Below, piece after piece: positions 40,404 to 52,022 of a stretch of 64,000 bases of DNA. The notes under the pieces are model-generated. The model was not told the origin of the DNA and ran no database searches. It saw only the letters and a program-made list of their open reading frames with translations. How positions within the stretch are numbered: position 1 is the stretch's first letter; each line of letters starts with the position of its first letter. Source of the DNA: Chlorophyllum brunneum. Taxonomy: Eukaryota; Basidiomycota; Agaricomycetes; Agaricales; Agaricaceae. Where the stretch lies: assembly GCA_963576785.1 (NCBI GenBank), contig OY756147.1:1302001-1366000 (forward strand), given 5' to 3'. The position numbers and the translations under genes are program-made.

Positions 40404-43400
40404 TAATTAGCTTGACTTTATACGCGGGACCGGGCAAATGGAATAAAGCAGAATTTCAAGCGGAAAGTGTATTCATGTGTGTTGGAGTGTATAAAAGCGT
40501 ACCTAAGCCTACATCGCAACGGGCTCCGAATTGGTGACTCCAATTGCGTACTGGTGGTGGTAGGCCAGTAGTGATATTGAATATTGAGGTGTAACGAAAT
40601 GGAATGTGTGCTCAAATACGCTTCGAACCCCGCTTGGTTTGATGGCTGCACGGGACTAGATATTGGGATCTCATAACAACATGAGAGCAGTACTTAATAG
40701 CGTTTGCTACTCTCCACCCATTTGTCGTAATTACCATTGTAACGCCCTCCAAATTGGTGTGAACATTTACTGACAACGTATCTTCAGCATCGACCCAAGA
40801 AGAAAACATGTTCAGTGCAATACAGTAGGTGTCGATTAGGAGGCAAGCCAAGTTGATCTACTCGAAATCTTGCTTAAGCCCCCCTACCGCTCCGCTACGC
40901 TATCACGAACCTTGATTTGAACCATCTTCGTGCAGCGAAGTAATTTATGATTTTTATGATATTTTTGGTATTTTCTTTGCCAGAAATCCCTGATGGTTTG
41001 TGATTCTCGGTACTGGTGGGCCATATCTTTCGCGGGCAGCCTCCTTGCAGAAAACACGTCGCATAAATGTCGAAGATCCTTGAATTTGACCCTGTCCAAA
41101 ACCGACGTATTAGGGTTTCTGAAGGTCAATGACGTTAACAACTTGGATTGCTTGAATCTTCAAGGAGGTCAATTTCCCTCGTCTCATTGTTAGCCGACGG
41201 TTCTGGTCAGCCGTGGTACCGGGCGTCCCAAATGGCTTGTCATCGCGTACCCCTGCTGACACGTCGGCTACTTTACTGTACCAGTTGGTCTTGAGCGATC
41301 CCACATCCTTCCAGCCTTGTTCCCGCTATACGTTGATCAATCTACCCCTCGTACGCTGCGGAACGCCCAGCCAGTACTCCAGGGAATGCTGTCTTACCCT
41401 CCATTAAAGACTTGTTCCAAATAACCGGGAGCAAATTACCTGCCGGTGTTATTATGCTCGTCATAGTGAACCAGGCTCAGATTTGGAATAATACATTCCT
41501 TTCTCTTGCACTTCGGATTTTGAGTGCACCGAGCCATTTTTTAATGTGACCAACAAGCGAGACTGAGACATCCCTGAGGTTGTTATATCGAACCACATTA
41601 AGGTCATATAGCTGGGTATACCCCACACCTCAACGCCTTGTTTGACTTAAATGAATTATGCTTGAGTTGATTGAGGTTCTCAAATCAGAAAAGCATCTCC
41701 GGCACCTTTGACGTGTTGCATGCCCAGTACTAACTGGCGTCTCGACACATCGAACGACTAATTTACAATCTACTCCTAATCGAGGCATATATCAAAAGAT
41801 CCATTCATTGATGCATTCCCCACGATTCCCCGGAGTCCTTTGTGGCTCAAATGTGGCTCAAAAAGATTACAGATCGTTACCCCAGAGCACTCCGTTAGGC
41901 TTATGCAAGCGATCGCAAAGCTGCAGCGTGCACCTAACTCTTCCTGAGCCCTCCCAATGAAGAATATGTTCAAGCCTTGTTTACCACAGGGTGTAACCGG
42001 CAGATCCCTTGTGTCTCAAATTGTATAAATTGCCGATAGCACCTGAATGAGTTTCTTGCGAATACCACTACGCCACAGGAATTATGTGAGTGCTGGCTTC
42101 GACAATACCCAGGTGTTCTCACACCTTATACCAACTTCACCTACTCCGGAATCGAGTCCGGGATAATAAAGTCCCTGGAAATACTGGTCGTCCTGCTATG
42201 GTGAGAATGGTTTCGATGCTTCTTGGCATATGGACATTAGCTTGTGGTTCGCTCTGGCGTTGGCTCAACGTTAGCAGCTGTTAGTCCCACACAAATTGCT
42301 GGATTGAATTCCTGCACCACCCCTGCCTAACACCTTCTGTACCTACGTTAATCGATATTCAAGTGGGACTTGGAGGACGGATTCACGACATTGGCAACGC
42401 CCTGCAAATGGATCGCCCTGGATGTGGGAGCTGAGGATATGTAATAATGAAAATGTCCCTCGCAGAGTACGTTGTGTAAACTGGACATGTACAAAACCTG
42501 GGACCCGGCTGGCTCCGACGGAATTTTTTACTTTTCGTTTTCTTCCGAGGGGGCAAATACCCATGACATGCCGAGCGCATTTGAGAACCTTCGGGGTGTA
42601 GAAGTAGGGGCAATGCACGCCAAGCTCATGAATATATCAGCATTACACGGGGCGGGTAACTTACCAGGGTACTCCAACGCCCCCTGTTCTTTGAAGGTCA
42701 GGGCATGTTGTTGGTGACACCAACCCCGAAAATATTCCAAGTTGTAGGTACTCTCAGTCGAGAGCTTGCATAAGGGATGGTTCTTCGATGACTATTAATC
42801 ACTAAGGAGGTTAACGGCAGTAGGTATCTCAGCCTTGGCGTTTCTCACTGTTGCAATGATCTAGGAACCCTTACGGAATAGGGAGAGGGCTTGGTGTGCT
42901 TCATCGGTTACCTTGCTCGACAACATGCCAAGCCAGTGATCAATGGATTCCTTTGAGTGTGTTCTCCTCGTGACCCGCGGGGTGGGAATCTGGGTTTCCC
43001 CCTCCATGTCCCCATGAATACATCTCAATTTTCCTCAAAGATCCGTCTTGGTGGAGACGGGTCAATCTCGCCGTTTCAATGCGCCGATAAAGAGTGGCAT
43101 GATCGGTTACAGCTGGCAACGAACGGGCCTGGCGGGTGCTGCCGGGCGCCTTTGAAGCCCCTGACGAGGGCAGAACCATTCTATATATAAAATTACCTCA
43201 CTTGACCGAAGATCTCTCACAAACCTTGTGCTTTTCTCATACGCGGCAACATGACAGCCTATGAGGGGCTGCAAAAATAGTCATTTGGCGAGAGGGGCAT
43301 GTGTGTAATACAATTCAGTTCTCAGAGCATATCCACACTGTGGTTTCCGAATATCTACATTGTTGTCACCTCTATATATCTTACTCTGGCCAAGACAATC

Positions 43401-43533
43401 ACCTGCTCCGCTCTTGCCCTCCTACTTATCGACTAGCTCATTTGATGCGCTGTCGACTGTGGAAGCTACAGGTAGCTGGCTTCTCTTGTACCATATACGA
43501 AACATCGCGGCACACGAATAGCGGACGACAGCC
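40404..43533. other. Intergenic with a second decayed 7-helix copy
   Basis: About 3.1 kb with no intact gene. A remnant at 42040-42440 is listed separately. The DNA around 41450-41560 may hold further eroded exon pieces, but this is not certain. Confidence 0.45.
42040..42440 (+). pseudogene. Decayed 7-helix membrane protein gene (remnant F)
   Basis: At 42040-42086 the end of exon 7 reads APE-stop-VSCEYHYATGI, aligned with APEQVNKYRYATAI of paralogue C, with TGA where C has CAG and the gtgagt donor kept. At about 42150-42200 exon 8 is recognisable as IESGIIKSLEILVVLLW followed by gtgaga. At about 42338-42436 the last exon reads VPTLIDIQVGLGGRIHDIGN and stops. The spacing equals that in intact copies, and it is closest to C. 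The 5' half was not found. It is a pseudogene in the same orientation as its neighbours. Confidence 0.7.
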
Positions 43534-45046
43534 ATGAAGAGCGGGTTGCATATTTTGCTGTCGTGGTCTACGGACGAGGCATATTACTCCGCTGGTGTGT
43601 ATACCTCGGCAATGCTGGTCAGTAGCTTCCTCAATACATCTCTTCATGCATTGATCGAAACAAAACATGTTCAGTTCGAAATGTTTCTCTTCGGTGCGTC
43701 CCACCGTACTTGAGTACGGACAATCTTACCCACTTGTTTTCTGCGCAATAGGGCTCTACGTGGCGCTCTTCGGCACATGTCTCCACATCCTCTTACGCAA
43801 TCGACGGTCATTACAGAAAGTAATACTAGCCGCCATAGTCGTCATGTTTTTGCTAGCCACGGCCGACATCGTGTGGGGGATAATCAACATGCACTTGTAT
43901 ATCTTGGCGAAGAAGCCGGATTTGGATGACGACGACGACGACGGAGATCGGACAGAAATACCAATAAAGGTGCTTCAGTACAAGTTCCTGCTGTACATTA
44001 CGAGCAAGTGAGTGCGTGCTTAAGGACCCTGGGAGAGAGGTGAGGCTGATCTCAACATTGCAGTATTATTGGAGATACGCTACTTGTTAGCACCCACTTA
44101 ACGTTCAGCCGTACGAGCTGATGCTCACCATGTCCCCTAGATCTATCGGTGTTATACTCTATGGAATAACCGTGTACGGATAATCTTCGTACCTTGCCTC
44201 GTGCTACTCGGCGGCACAAGTGCGTGCACCACTGCCTCTCCCATGACCACTACTAATTCCTCTATAGTTTGTGGTTACTGCTTTGTCGGTCTATCAGATC
44301 ACGAATACCCCTTCCACTTCCTCCTTTCCATCTTCCTATTCTCAACACTCGCCCTTAACGTCTTAGTGACCAGTCTTATGGGTGCGTCTATTTTTTTCCC
44401 ACCTCAGGCCCGTGGCTATGGTAAATCAGGCACCTTCTTGTAGCTGGCCGAATATGGTGGATAGCAAAGCAGACGGGAGGCATGCTCGGCCCGAAATTAA
44501 CGAAAAAATACAGAGTCGCCATTGCCGTCTTGTGAGCAGACAAAAACATCATACCTCGACGAACCCACTCATTTTCAATCACAGTATCGAGTCCGGCCTG
44601 GTATATTCAATCTACGTCATTCTGGATGTCGTCCTAAAAGTGGTGGGTCTTCCATCTCCATCTTCTCACTCCCACACCCACTGACCAGATGCCAGCTTCT
44701 CCTGGATGCCGGCCTTATCCAAACGGTCGGCCTTGTTCCGACACTCATGATTGTCCAGATGGGCATGTCACAGGACCACACCAGCACCGACATGACCACT
44801 ACCAACAACTTCACAACGCACAAAGACGAGACCTCGGCCAGTCTAGGCAATGTCTCGCAATCGGCTTCGGAGTACATGTATGACCCCGCGATACAGAGGA
44901 ATCAGTCTCATGGCGGCGCAGCTGCAGTGGCTTCACCTCTTGCAATACCTGCTCCACCGTATCGGATTGGTTCAGTTGAGAGATACAGAGTGGGATATCC
45001 TGCCAGTCCAACAAGTGATGAGACGAGGATTGGGGACCTTCCATAG
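43534..45046 (+). CDS. Orphan 7-helix membrane protein, paralogue D
   Basis: Nine exons: 43534-43617, 43675-43693, 43752-44007, 44064-44085, 44141-44219, 44268-44381, 44444-44531, 44585-44642 and 44696-45046, giving 356 aa. Landmarks are FEMFLFGLYVALFGTCL, NIIGDTLLIYRCYTLW, AGRIWWIAKQ, FIESGLVYSIYVILDVV and LLLDAGLIQTVGLVPTLMIVQ. Two features set it apart. The last intron of A, B and C is absent, so exons 9 and 10 are fused. The loop between helices 2 and 3 has an acidic run (DLDDDDDDGDRTE). The C-terminal tail is longer, about 90 residues, with Ser/Thr/Pro-rich sequence that could carry phosphorylation sites. Function unknown. Confidence 0.85.
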
Positions 45047-45425
45047 CACAAGCCTGGATATTCGGTTGTCTATTTTTGTCTGCTCGGTTTGGCTCGGTGC
45101 GCCGGTATCAGCGTGGGCTATGCATCCTGGTTCCCGTGTGGCTCAATGCCCCGAGGGGACTCCGAGAGGCCCATAGCTGGCGCGGCGAGGCCTTGACCCG
45201 GCGTAGAGGAAGGTAGTCGGGAATGGCAATTGTATAGATTGTTATAGTTTTTTTTCTATCAGTGTACAAGCTGGGACCACATCATATGTAACTTTATCTT
45301 CCAGCTGGGTACATTTTAATGCAGACAAATTGCCGAAAGCCTGGGGAAAAAAATACCGGGGAAAGGAATAGGCGGCGGAACGGATACAAGGGGTAAACCT
45401 TTTTATCTCCAGGGATTAGGTAAAC
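45047..45425. other. Intergenic between convergent genes
   Basis: 3' flanks of paralogue D and the acid phosphatase. A T-run lies at about 45250-45258. No gene was seen. Confidence 0.5.
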
Positions 45426-47434
45426 TTAGGAGTTGCAAGCATTGACCAGATCAGTGCCTGTGCCAACCATCGAATCCACATCTACAGCAAAACGTCACGG
45501 GCAATTCGCGGAGGTCGGAATGAAAAACGCACAGGAGAAGAAATCCTCAATCTCGACCATATCTAGGGTGCCCAGAGGTGTGGAAGTCTTCAAAGGCTGT
45601 CCCGACCACAGGACGCGGATGGAGTACTGTTTATTGTGGTCCTTGTACAACTCAAACACGACCTCGGATCCCATCCCGGGCCAGACCATAACATCGATTT
45701 GGAGCAGACCCAGAAGAGGCGCCACAGATCCGTCGTGAGCAACCTACAGGAGTACGAGGAAATCTCAGCTGAGGTTTGGGCAGGAGAAGGTCAACGTGTG
45801 CATACATTGTGGATATATCTCAGCTTGGATTTGCCTTTGATGACGTCTACGACGTGAGATTTGAGTTCCAGTATGTAAGCACCATAGCGTAGGGCCGAGT
45901 AAGCTGCAGATTCGGGGGCGTCGCGGAAGAGATAGGAGTATTCCCAGTTACCGAGGCGATAGACAGTGTCAGCCTGTACCGTGCATTGGCGTCGTTATGA
46001 CTAAATCGACTTTAAGTGGAAGGAGCACTTGCGTCGTCTTGGGTAACACAATCGGAGGTACTGTTAACACTGCAAGGAAGAGGCTTGCTGTGGCATTGTT
46101 TCGCACTCATATTATCGTAGTAGCTATATTAAGGTCAGGTCAGGTACGATCAGCGAAAGTCAGCAAAGTAAGGAAGATACCCACTGATCAAAGCTCACAT
46201 GCCATCCTCCTGTATCGTCTCTTGGAATTCCAGAGACGCTATCAAGTTTGTCGTACAAAGCATCAGCGGCAGTCAGATGATCTTGCCATACTTTGCCCTG
46301 ACTACCCGTCGTGAAATCATTCCGGAGATTGTTGGCTTGAGTGCAAGGGTAGAGGGGCTCAAGGGAGTCGAAGGGGGAGGCTTGGACTTCGACTTGAATG
46401 TGGTCACTCCTGGGGAAAAGGCCGCGGAGCAGGCCAGAGGCGACTTGAGAAGTAATCACATTGTTGGTCACACCTACAGGGAAGATAAAGCGATCAGGGG
46501 TGGTGACAAGGAATTGCTCGGATCGTGAAGGGGAGCATACGGATGTGAGCTTCAGAGGGGTCGAATCTGTCGTTGAGATGAAGGCGTTTGCCGTAGACCC
46601 CGCGCAAGTCCTGTATATAGGTGTGAATCTGAGATTACGCAGGGATTTTGAGCTGGAATACGTACGGCACCATGCATCTCGGAATCCTCGAGACCTTCGG
46701 CGGTGATTGAAGGGAACTGGCAACTGATGCGCGTTTGAAAGATGTGAATCATGAGATTCATGAAGGGCGTACGTGCTGCCCTCGAAGCCAGGGCCTACTG
46801 TAGTCGTGAATGGGTTCGCGGGTGGCCTAGAGGCCTGCCACTGGAACAAAAACCAAGTCTGAACTGGGACATCATATTCAGAGGATCCCAGACCTACCTC
46901 GACTTGTGTCACGTCGATTTTCTGGCTGTCAAGGCTTGTCAGATGGGACCAATTGACGCAGACCGCGTATATTCACCTAGCGAGCCCTGCGACAGGGCCA
47001 GAACCATCGCAGTCCCAGGTAATGTCTTCTTTGAAGAACGTGTTGGAGGCGTACGGAGTGCGCTTGTGATGGCGCTGAATGACTTCAACAAATTCCAACT
47101 CAAATTCCTGGGAAGGGGCTCTATCAGAAGCAAAAAACGTCTATCAGTGCTAATATCTTGCGTCAAACGCACACGGCCCGCACTTGTATTCTCTCTTGCG
47201 GACGTGCGGCATGTTACACCAATTATAGGCGCCATATTCTTTGTCGGGGGTTACAGACGAGTTGAAAATGCCTGGCGGCCCCGTCCCGTGGAGAACAAAG
47301 GTCAAATTATTGATGTTGGTTGAACTCGGCGGATAGTGAACTACGGCAGCATATGCGCCGGCGATGCTTAGGGAGAAAACCAGGAGAAGGAACATGACAA
47401 GATAGTTAATCTCTACTCGAAGGGCGTAGGACAT
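45426..47434 (-). CDS. Histidine acid phosphatase family protein, secreted or membrane-bound
   Basis: Eleven exons: 47184-47434, 46977-47120, 46898-46925, 46773-46840, 46666-46723, 46541-46610, 46185-46473, 46033-46123, 45806-45973, 45533-45743 and 45426-45481, giving 477 aa. The branch-2 histidine phosphatase active site is complete: R100-H-x-x-R-T-P and the catalytic H392-D393 (VAHDGS). The N-terminus has a hydrophobic signal or anchor (YLVMFLLLVFSLSIAGAYA). Conserved family segments include NNLTFVLHGTG, NWCNMPHVRKREY, GGWHVSFDQ and RLGNWEYSYLFRDAP. It would hydrolyse phosphomonoesters outside the cell or in the secretory path. Intron 8 begins with GC (GCAAGT at 46027-46032, minus) and ends with CAG: only this GC-AG intron keeps frame. 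Upstream in-frame ATGs exist; the chosen start gives the signal peptide. Confidence 0.9.
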
Positions 47435-47770
47435 CCTTAAGCACGTTTGTGTGCTTCCCTGGGAACTTGGGGACATACTGTACCTTCCGCGGTGCACGTG
47501 TGCGTAAACATATGGTACAGACGCCCACAGTTTACGGTATGACGATTCCCAATACGACAACGGAGGCGGGCCGACACGGCATCGGCGGCGGCCTCACAAC
47601 ATTGCGGACGGTAGCCTGCCGAACACCCACCTTCACATTTACATACTTGTTCTAAACCACTGGTGCGAATGTCCGTAATCTGGGAACGGCCCTTTGCAAA
47701 GAACTATTTGACCTAAAGGGTGGGACAACGGGCGCCAGCTGATTGCTAGACCTGCCGTTTGGTCTCCACC
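47435..47770. promoter_or_regulatory. Divergent promoter between acid phosphatase and PI-PLC genes
   Basis: 336 bases separate two head-to-head start codons, so both promoters lie here. Both products act on phosphoesters, which makes shared control conceivable, but no known binding site was identified with confidence. Confidence 0.5.
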
Positions 47771-49320
47771 ATGTTGCCGCAGTTCTGGTCCACCCAAATC
47801 ACTGGCCTCCTGTTTTTGGTTCTATCCGTCCACGCCATGCCCGGCACTAAAACTCAGCAGAATTTCCTTGCAACCAGTGCACTGGAAGAGATCTTGGAAC
47901 GTGGCCGCCCCCTCCTTGGTGTGTGGTACTTTATTCGTGTTCAGAAGTGCTAAAAGTGGACAAATTGCTATTCCAGGCTCTAATGAAGGGTGTTCGTCTC
48001 ATTCTAGGACGTGCAATTGGATGGCTACAATTCCAGACAATACTAAACTCGTCCATATGAATTTGCCTGGCGTACACGACGCGGCCACAGGTTGTTTTAC
48101 TCAATCTGGACTGGGATTTTCAGAACTGATGATTCAACAGGCAACTACTCCGATGCTAGACAGGCTGAGCTCTTGGGGTACACTGGCCCGTGAGTTAAAA
48201 CCCTTGAATCTGGAGTCGCCACACTCCATTAATGTCGTTTCCAGCATACCCGCTGCGGACACCTTCCGCTGCCAGGAGCGTTCATTCTTTGAGATGCTCA
48301 ACGATGGTATCCGTGTCTTCGATATGCGCTTCGCCTACAACCCTGGAAATGACACCGTCGGGTTCTATCACGGTAAGAGTAGCATATTTCCAATGCGACA
48401 TCGCCTGACGATTTTAAAATAGCACAAGCTCTTCTCGCACCTACGACGAGGCTTGAGGATGTCTTCTTCGGTTTCTACAGTTGGCTGGATAAGCATCCAA
48501 CTGAGGCTGTTCTAATCTCCCTGAAATACGAGGGTGGCACAGGAACACCCAACGACGCCAAATTGCAACAACACGTCTTTGACTTTTTCGACACCAACTT
48601 GGCCAAGCGCTACTGGGTGCAACGCAATGGCACTGTAGGCGTCATTCTACCACTGTCCCCCCATAATTCCTCACTTTTTCTTGTAGCTTGGGACTCTCGG
48701 TGAAGCTCGCGGCAAGCTCATTCTACTTCAGCGCAACGATTATCCCCTTCTTGACCCCGCGAAGAATCCCATTCATCTCGGCATTGATCTCGGTCCGGAC
48801 CGTTGGACCGACAATGGCATGAATATCCAGCTCGTATACAACAAGGACAGAAATCAGATAGCATACATCGAGGATTTCTACAACATCATACTTCCTACTG
48901 GCTCCATCTCCGTGGATTATATTCGAGCCAAGTTTAATGCTATTACGCAACATTTGACGAATGCAACATCACCAGACTTGCACCCGGACCAGTTATACAT
49001 CAGTTTTGCGAGTGCTGCGTTTGTGCCAATTTCGAATCCGCCTATGACCCCCCATGTGAGTTGTAGTTATGCTTGTCTAGACTCACCCCTGTTGATACTT
49101 TATATGTAGCTGTATGCTTTAGGTGATCTCAGTCAGGTTCAAGGAATAAACCAGCGTCTTTTGCCATGGTTGAAGGAGCGCAGAGGCAAGCGCTTTGGTA
49201 TCATCAGTCAGTCATCTACTTCTTAAAAACTCCCTTGTAACTGAACACTTACTCGTGCTGATAGTGTTGGATTTTTATGATGCTGTTCCAGGCCTTGTGG
49301 AAGCTCTCATCGGCCTGTAA
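47771..49320 (+). CDS. PI-PLC X-domain phosphodiesterase, secreted
   Basis: Exons are 47771-47918, 47977-48372, 48423-48634, 48687-49055, 49110-49206 and 49265-49320, giving 425 aa. The signal peptide (MLPQFWSTQITGLLFLVLSVHA) implies secretion. The PI-PLC X domain has its two catalytic histidines: H83 in LPGVHDAATG and H181 in GFYHAQALL. Further family marks are FRCQERSFFEMLNDGIRVFDMRF, VFFGFYSWLDKHPTEAVLISL and a final LDFYDAVPGLVEALI. There is no Ca2+-dependent Y or C2 domain, so it resembles the bacterial-type single-domain enzymes that cleave phosphatidylinositol or GPI anchors. Intron 1 was set with the 3' site at ATTCCAG, which gives an in-phase junction and an ordinary 58-nt length. 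Confidence 0.9.
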
Positions 49321-50794
49321 AATGGCAGTCTCAAATCAATTTCTGGACGGGATGATACACTCGAAATATGTGTTTCCACCAATAAAGCTATATTTCCGTC
49401 CCCAAATGTATATATTTTTACCATACCTATGTTGACCATCCCAGGTGCATGTCGCGCTCAAGGGGCGTATGCTTAGTAGAGAGATCGCCATCTGGCGATT
49501 TCTCCGCTATAGGTGATCCAAATCAAGTAATGAATGTATAATATCGCAAATTTTCGATAGAATGGGTGGAAATTTTGGGCCGAAGCACGGATTAAGTTCT
49601 GTACGGTTCTCAAGATGAAGCCCAAATCCCAAGGTTTTGAAGGAAAATAACACAAGCAGAAGGGACACTGAATTTAGATCCAAGTTAGTTTGTAGGCAAG
49701 CCTGAGTAGCGGGACCCGAAATAACCAATTTTAGGTCAGTTCCAGGTCGGCTTACGAAGGTGAAGCACGGCGGGAGAAGATGAGGAAAGTGTTAAATCGG
49801 TTGGGTGGCGAAAGGAGGCGGCTGTTGGATTGACGAAATTGAATGTTGGCGCCTACTAAAACCGGAAGTCCCTATGTTGGATCACATCGGTCATTTGGCA
49901 ATTAATGTGTTTCGGGAAAGATGCGAACAAAAAGTTCGTCGAGATGTCGTGAGTAGAGCACTCCGATGTGATGATCCTAAATCGGCAGCGGGAGGTGGTT
50001 GAGTTGCTGGTTTCGTACACAAACACATCTCCACACCCGACCCGCAGCTGCAGCGCCTAGACCTCACATCATTCCTTCCGAGAATGTAGACTTAGCTTGT
50101 CATACAATACGCCAGCGGTCAAACAGTGCCTAATGGAGTACAAGCGGTAGTTCCTAGACTAGAGCTAAGCCACAGGAATAGAGTCTTCCCTTGCACAACG
50201 ATGAACGCCTCGAGGAGAGAAGGTCCCGAGAGTCTCCCTTGGAAATCTCGAAAAGGATTTCAGCAAACTAGTTGAACGGCGCGGCTAAAAATACATCGCG
50301 CTCTGATCTAAAAATAGGTGTAGTGGCTCGTAAACACCCGCCGCTTACGACAGCTAAGAGCCTTTCCGCAAGAAAGGGGGTTATTTCTACAGAATCATGC
50401 ATTCTATCACTTCGGTGGTGGTTAGCACCACGTCAGGCGTCAACTGCATCCGTATTTGTGTGCATCTTACAGCAATAAGCTCACCTTGTCTACTTCCATG
50501 TAGGTTTCGACGTAATTAGCCCATCTTCTTTGCATCTCCAGCTCCATTTGCACGCACTCTGGAAAAGCTGGAGGATATCGACGTATCTTTTGGGCATTTT
50601 ATGATCGAGCAATGGCGATAACATTCCTCGTGGAACGACAGAGTGAAAAAGGTTTCGATACCACCCGGATAGTAGGTCAGAGGGACTCGAACTGCGACGG
50701 CGCCACTAGTGATTACACCCCTATCACGAATGCGTGCACAGTTGACAGTGTATAAATTGTACTCTCTTGGTTTTTTTATTTTTATTGGATAGCC
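49321..50794. other. Intergenic upstream of the amidotransferase cluster
   Basis: About 1.5 kb. The region ends in the promoter of the amidotransferase-like gene 1. No other gene or repeat was recognised. Confidence 0.45.
50751..50757 (+). promoter_or_regulatory. TATA box of amidotransferase-like gene 1
   Basis: TATAAAT lies 44 bases before the ATG at 50795. It suggests the promoter is intact even though the coding region has a frameshift. Confidence 0.55.
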
Positions 50795-51910
50795 ATGCCT
50801 TCTCTCTTGAACGCTCGCGTCGTTCGCGTCGCTCTACTCATTTGTGGTGAATTCACCAAGATGCTCTTGGCAGAATTATGTCGAAATTTACAAGCGGTGG
50901 TTGAATGCCTCACTGCCACTCAACTCAGGCTACAGGCTCATCATGAATGGGTACGACGCCACCACTATGCAGTACCCTGACGACGATCTCATTGACGAAT
51001 ACGACGTCGTCATGCTCACCGGATCGCGTAGGTTCCCTCTCCTGAATCGTGAATTGAAATTGACGATGTGCTTAGCCGCTGATGCATGGTCGGATGAGCC
51101 ATGGATCGTTAGTCTCGTCAACTTCGTCAAAAAAGTTGGCATCGAACATGTTGATGTCAGGATTGTTGGTGAGTTCGTTGCCCCTTCATATAGAATTCCA
51201 AATAAATGCCACGGCGTACCCAGGCATATGCTTCGGGCATCAGATTGTCAGTCGGTCATTGGGCGGCCAAGTCGCGAGGAACGGCAATGGTTGGGAAACG
51301 GGACCCACCGTGATCAATAATACAACCATGGGTAAGCTCCTCTACGGTGTCGAAAAACTAGTAAGTTTCAAAATATCACCCGCTCGCCAGATCCCAACTC
51401 GAGTCCTGTCAATTACAGGAACTCCAGCAATTTCACCAGGATTATGTTCCCCTCGATTCACTCGCCGGATCACTTGTCTCCGGCGAGATATACCTCTTGG
51501 GGAGTTCTAGACGAACTCCCAATCAAGGTCTTGTCAAATTCTACCCACTCGGACCAGAGGCAGAAAATCCAGATTTTAAACTGGTGGAACACGTTCATAT
51601 CTTGACGAGTCAAGGACATCCGGAATTTGATGAGCCAATTGTTACTGAGATCACTCGCCAACGGGCTGAAAAAGGTATCATCCCCGACGAAACAGTCCGA
51701 AGCTACTTTGGCTCGAAGGGTGAAGAATTCGATACCGAGCCTCTCATCAAAGAGGCGTGTGGGAGGAGGTGGGGGGCGGATTATGATGGTGTTTTAGTTG
51801 TCGGAAAGACATTCTGGAAGATATTCGGCGTGGAGTATGGCCAGCGCGGGAAGCATGGAGGGAAAAAGGTTAAACGTTGTGCTCATACACTCCTCAGGAG
51901 TGCTGCTTGA
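50795..51910 (+). pseudogene. Class I glutamine amidotransferase-like gene 1, frameshifted in exon 1
   Basis: Exons are 50795-51027, 51076-51168, 51224-51360 and 51419-51910. Exon 1 starts well (VRVALLICGEFTK) but after GCA GAA at 50870-50875 the frame must shift by one base to read YVEIYKRWLNASL, as in its paralogues. The paralogues carry extra codons here, so a small deletion is likely. Everything downstream is clean: the Cys nucleophile in GICFGHQ, LLYGVEKL, GEIYLLGSS and the His-Glu pair in SQGHPEF. Exons 2 and 3 have family lengths (93 and 137 nt). So it is either a young pseudogene, a real strain-specific allele or a sequence error. If functional it would be a GATase1-type hydrolase of about 305 aa. 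Confidence 0.75.
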
Positions 51911-52022
51911 TGGCCACTCCTCTTTTGTATGCGCAAACAAATAGAATTCATTTATCCGGTCTTGCAGGGGCTGCCAGAACAGAAACATGAATCGATGCAG
52001 AAGAACAAACTTCATTTTGCTC

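Noticed and set aside
46160..46912. 250-codon minus-strand open frame in the acid phosphatase
   Set aside because: It mixes true exons with introns that happen to lack stops; splicing gives the conserved protein.
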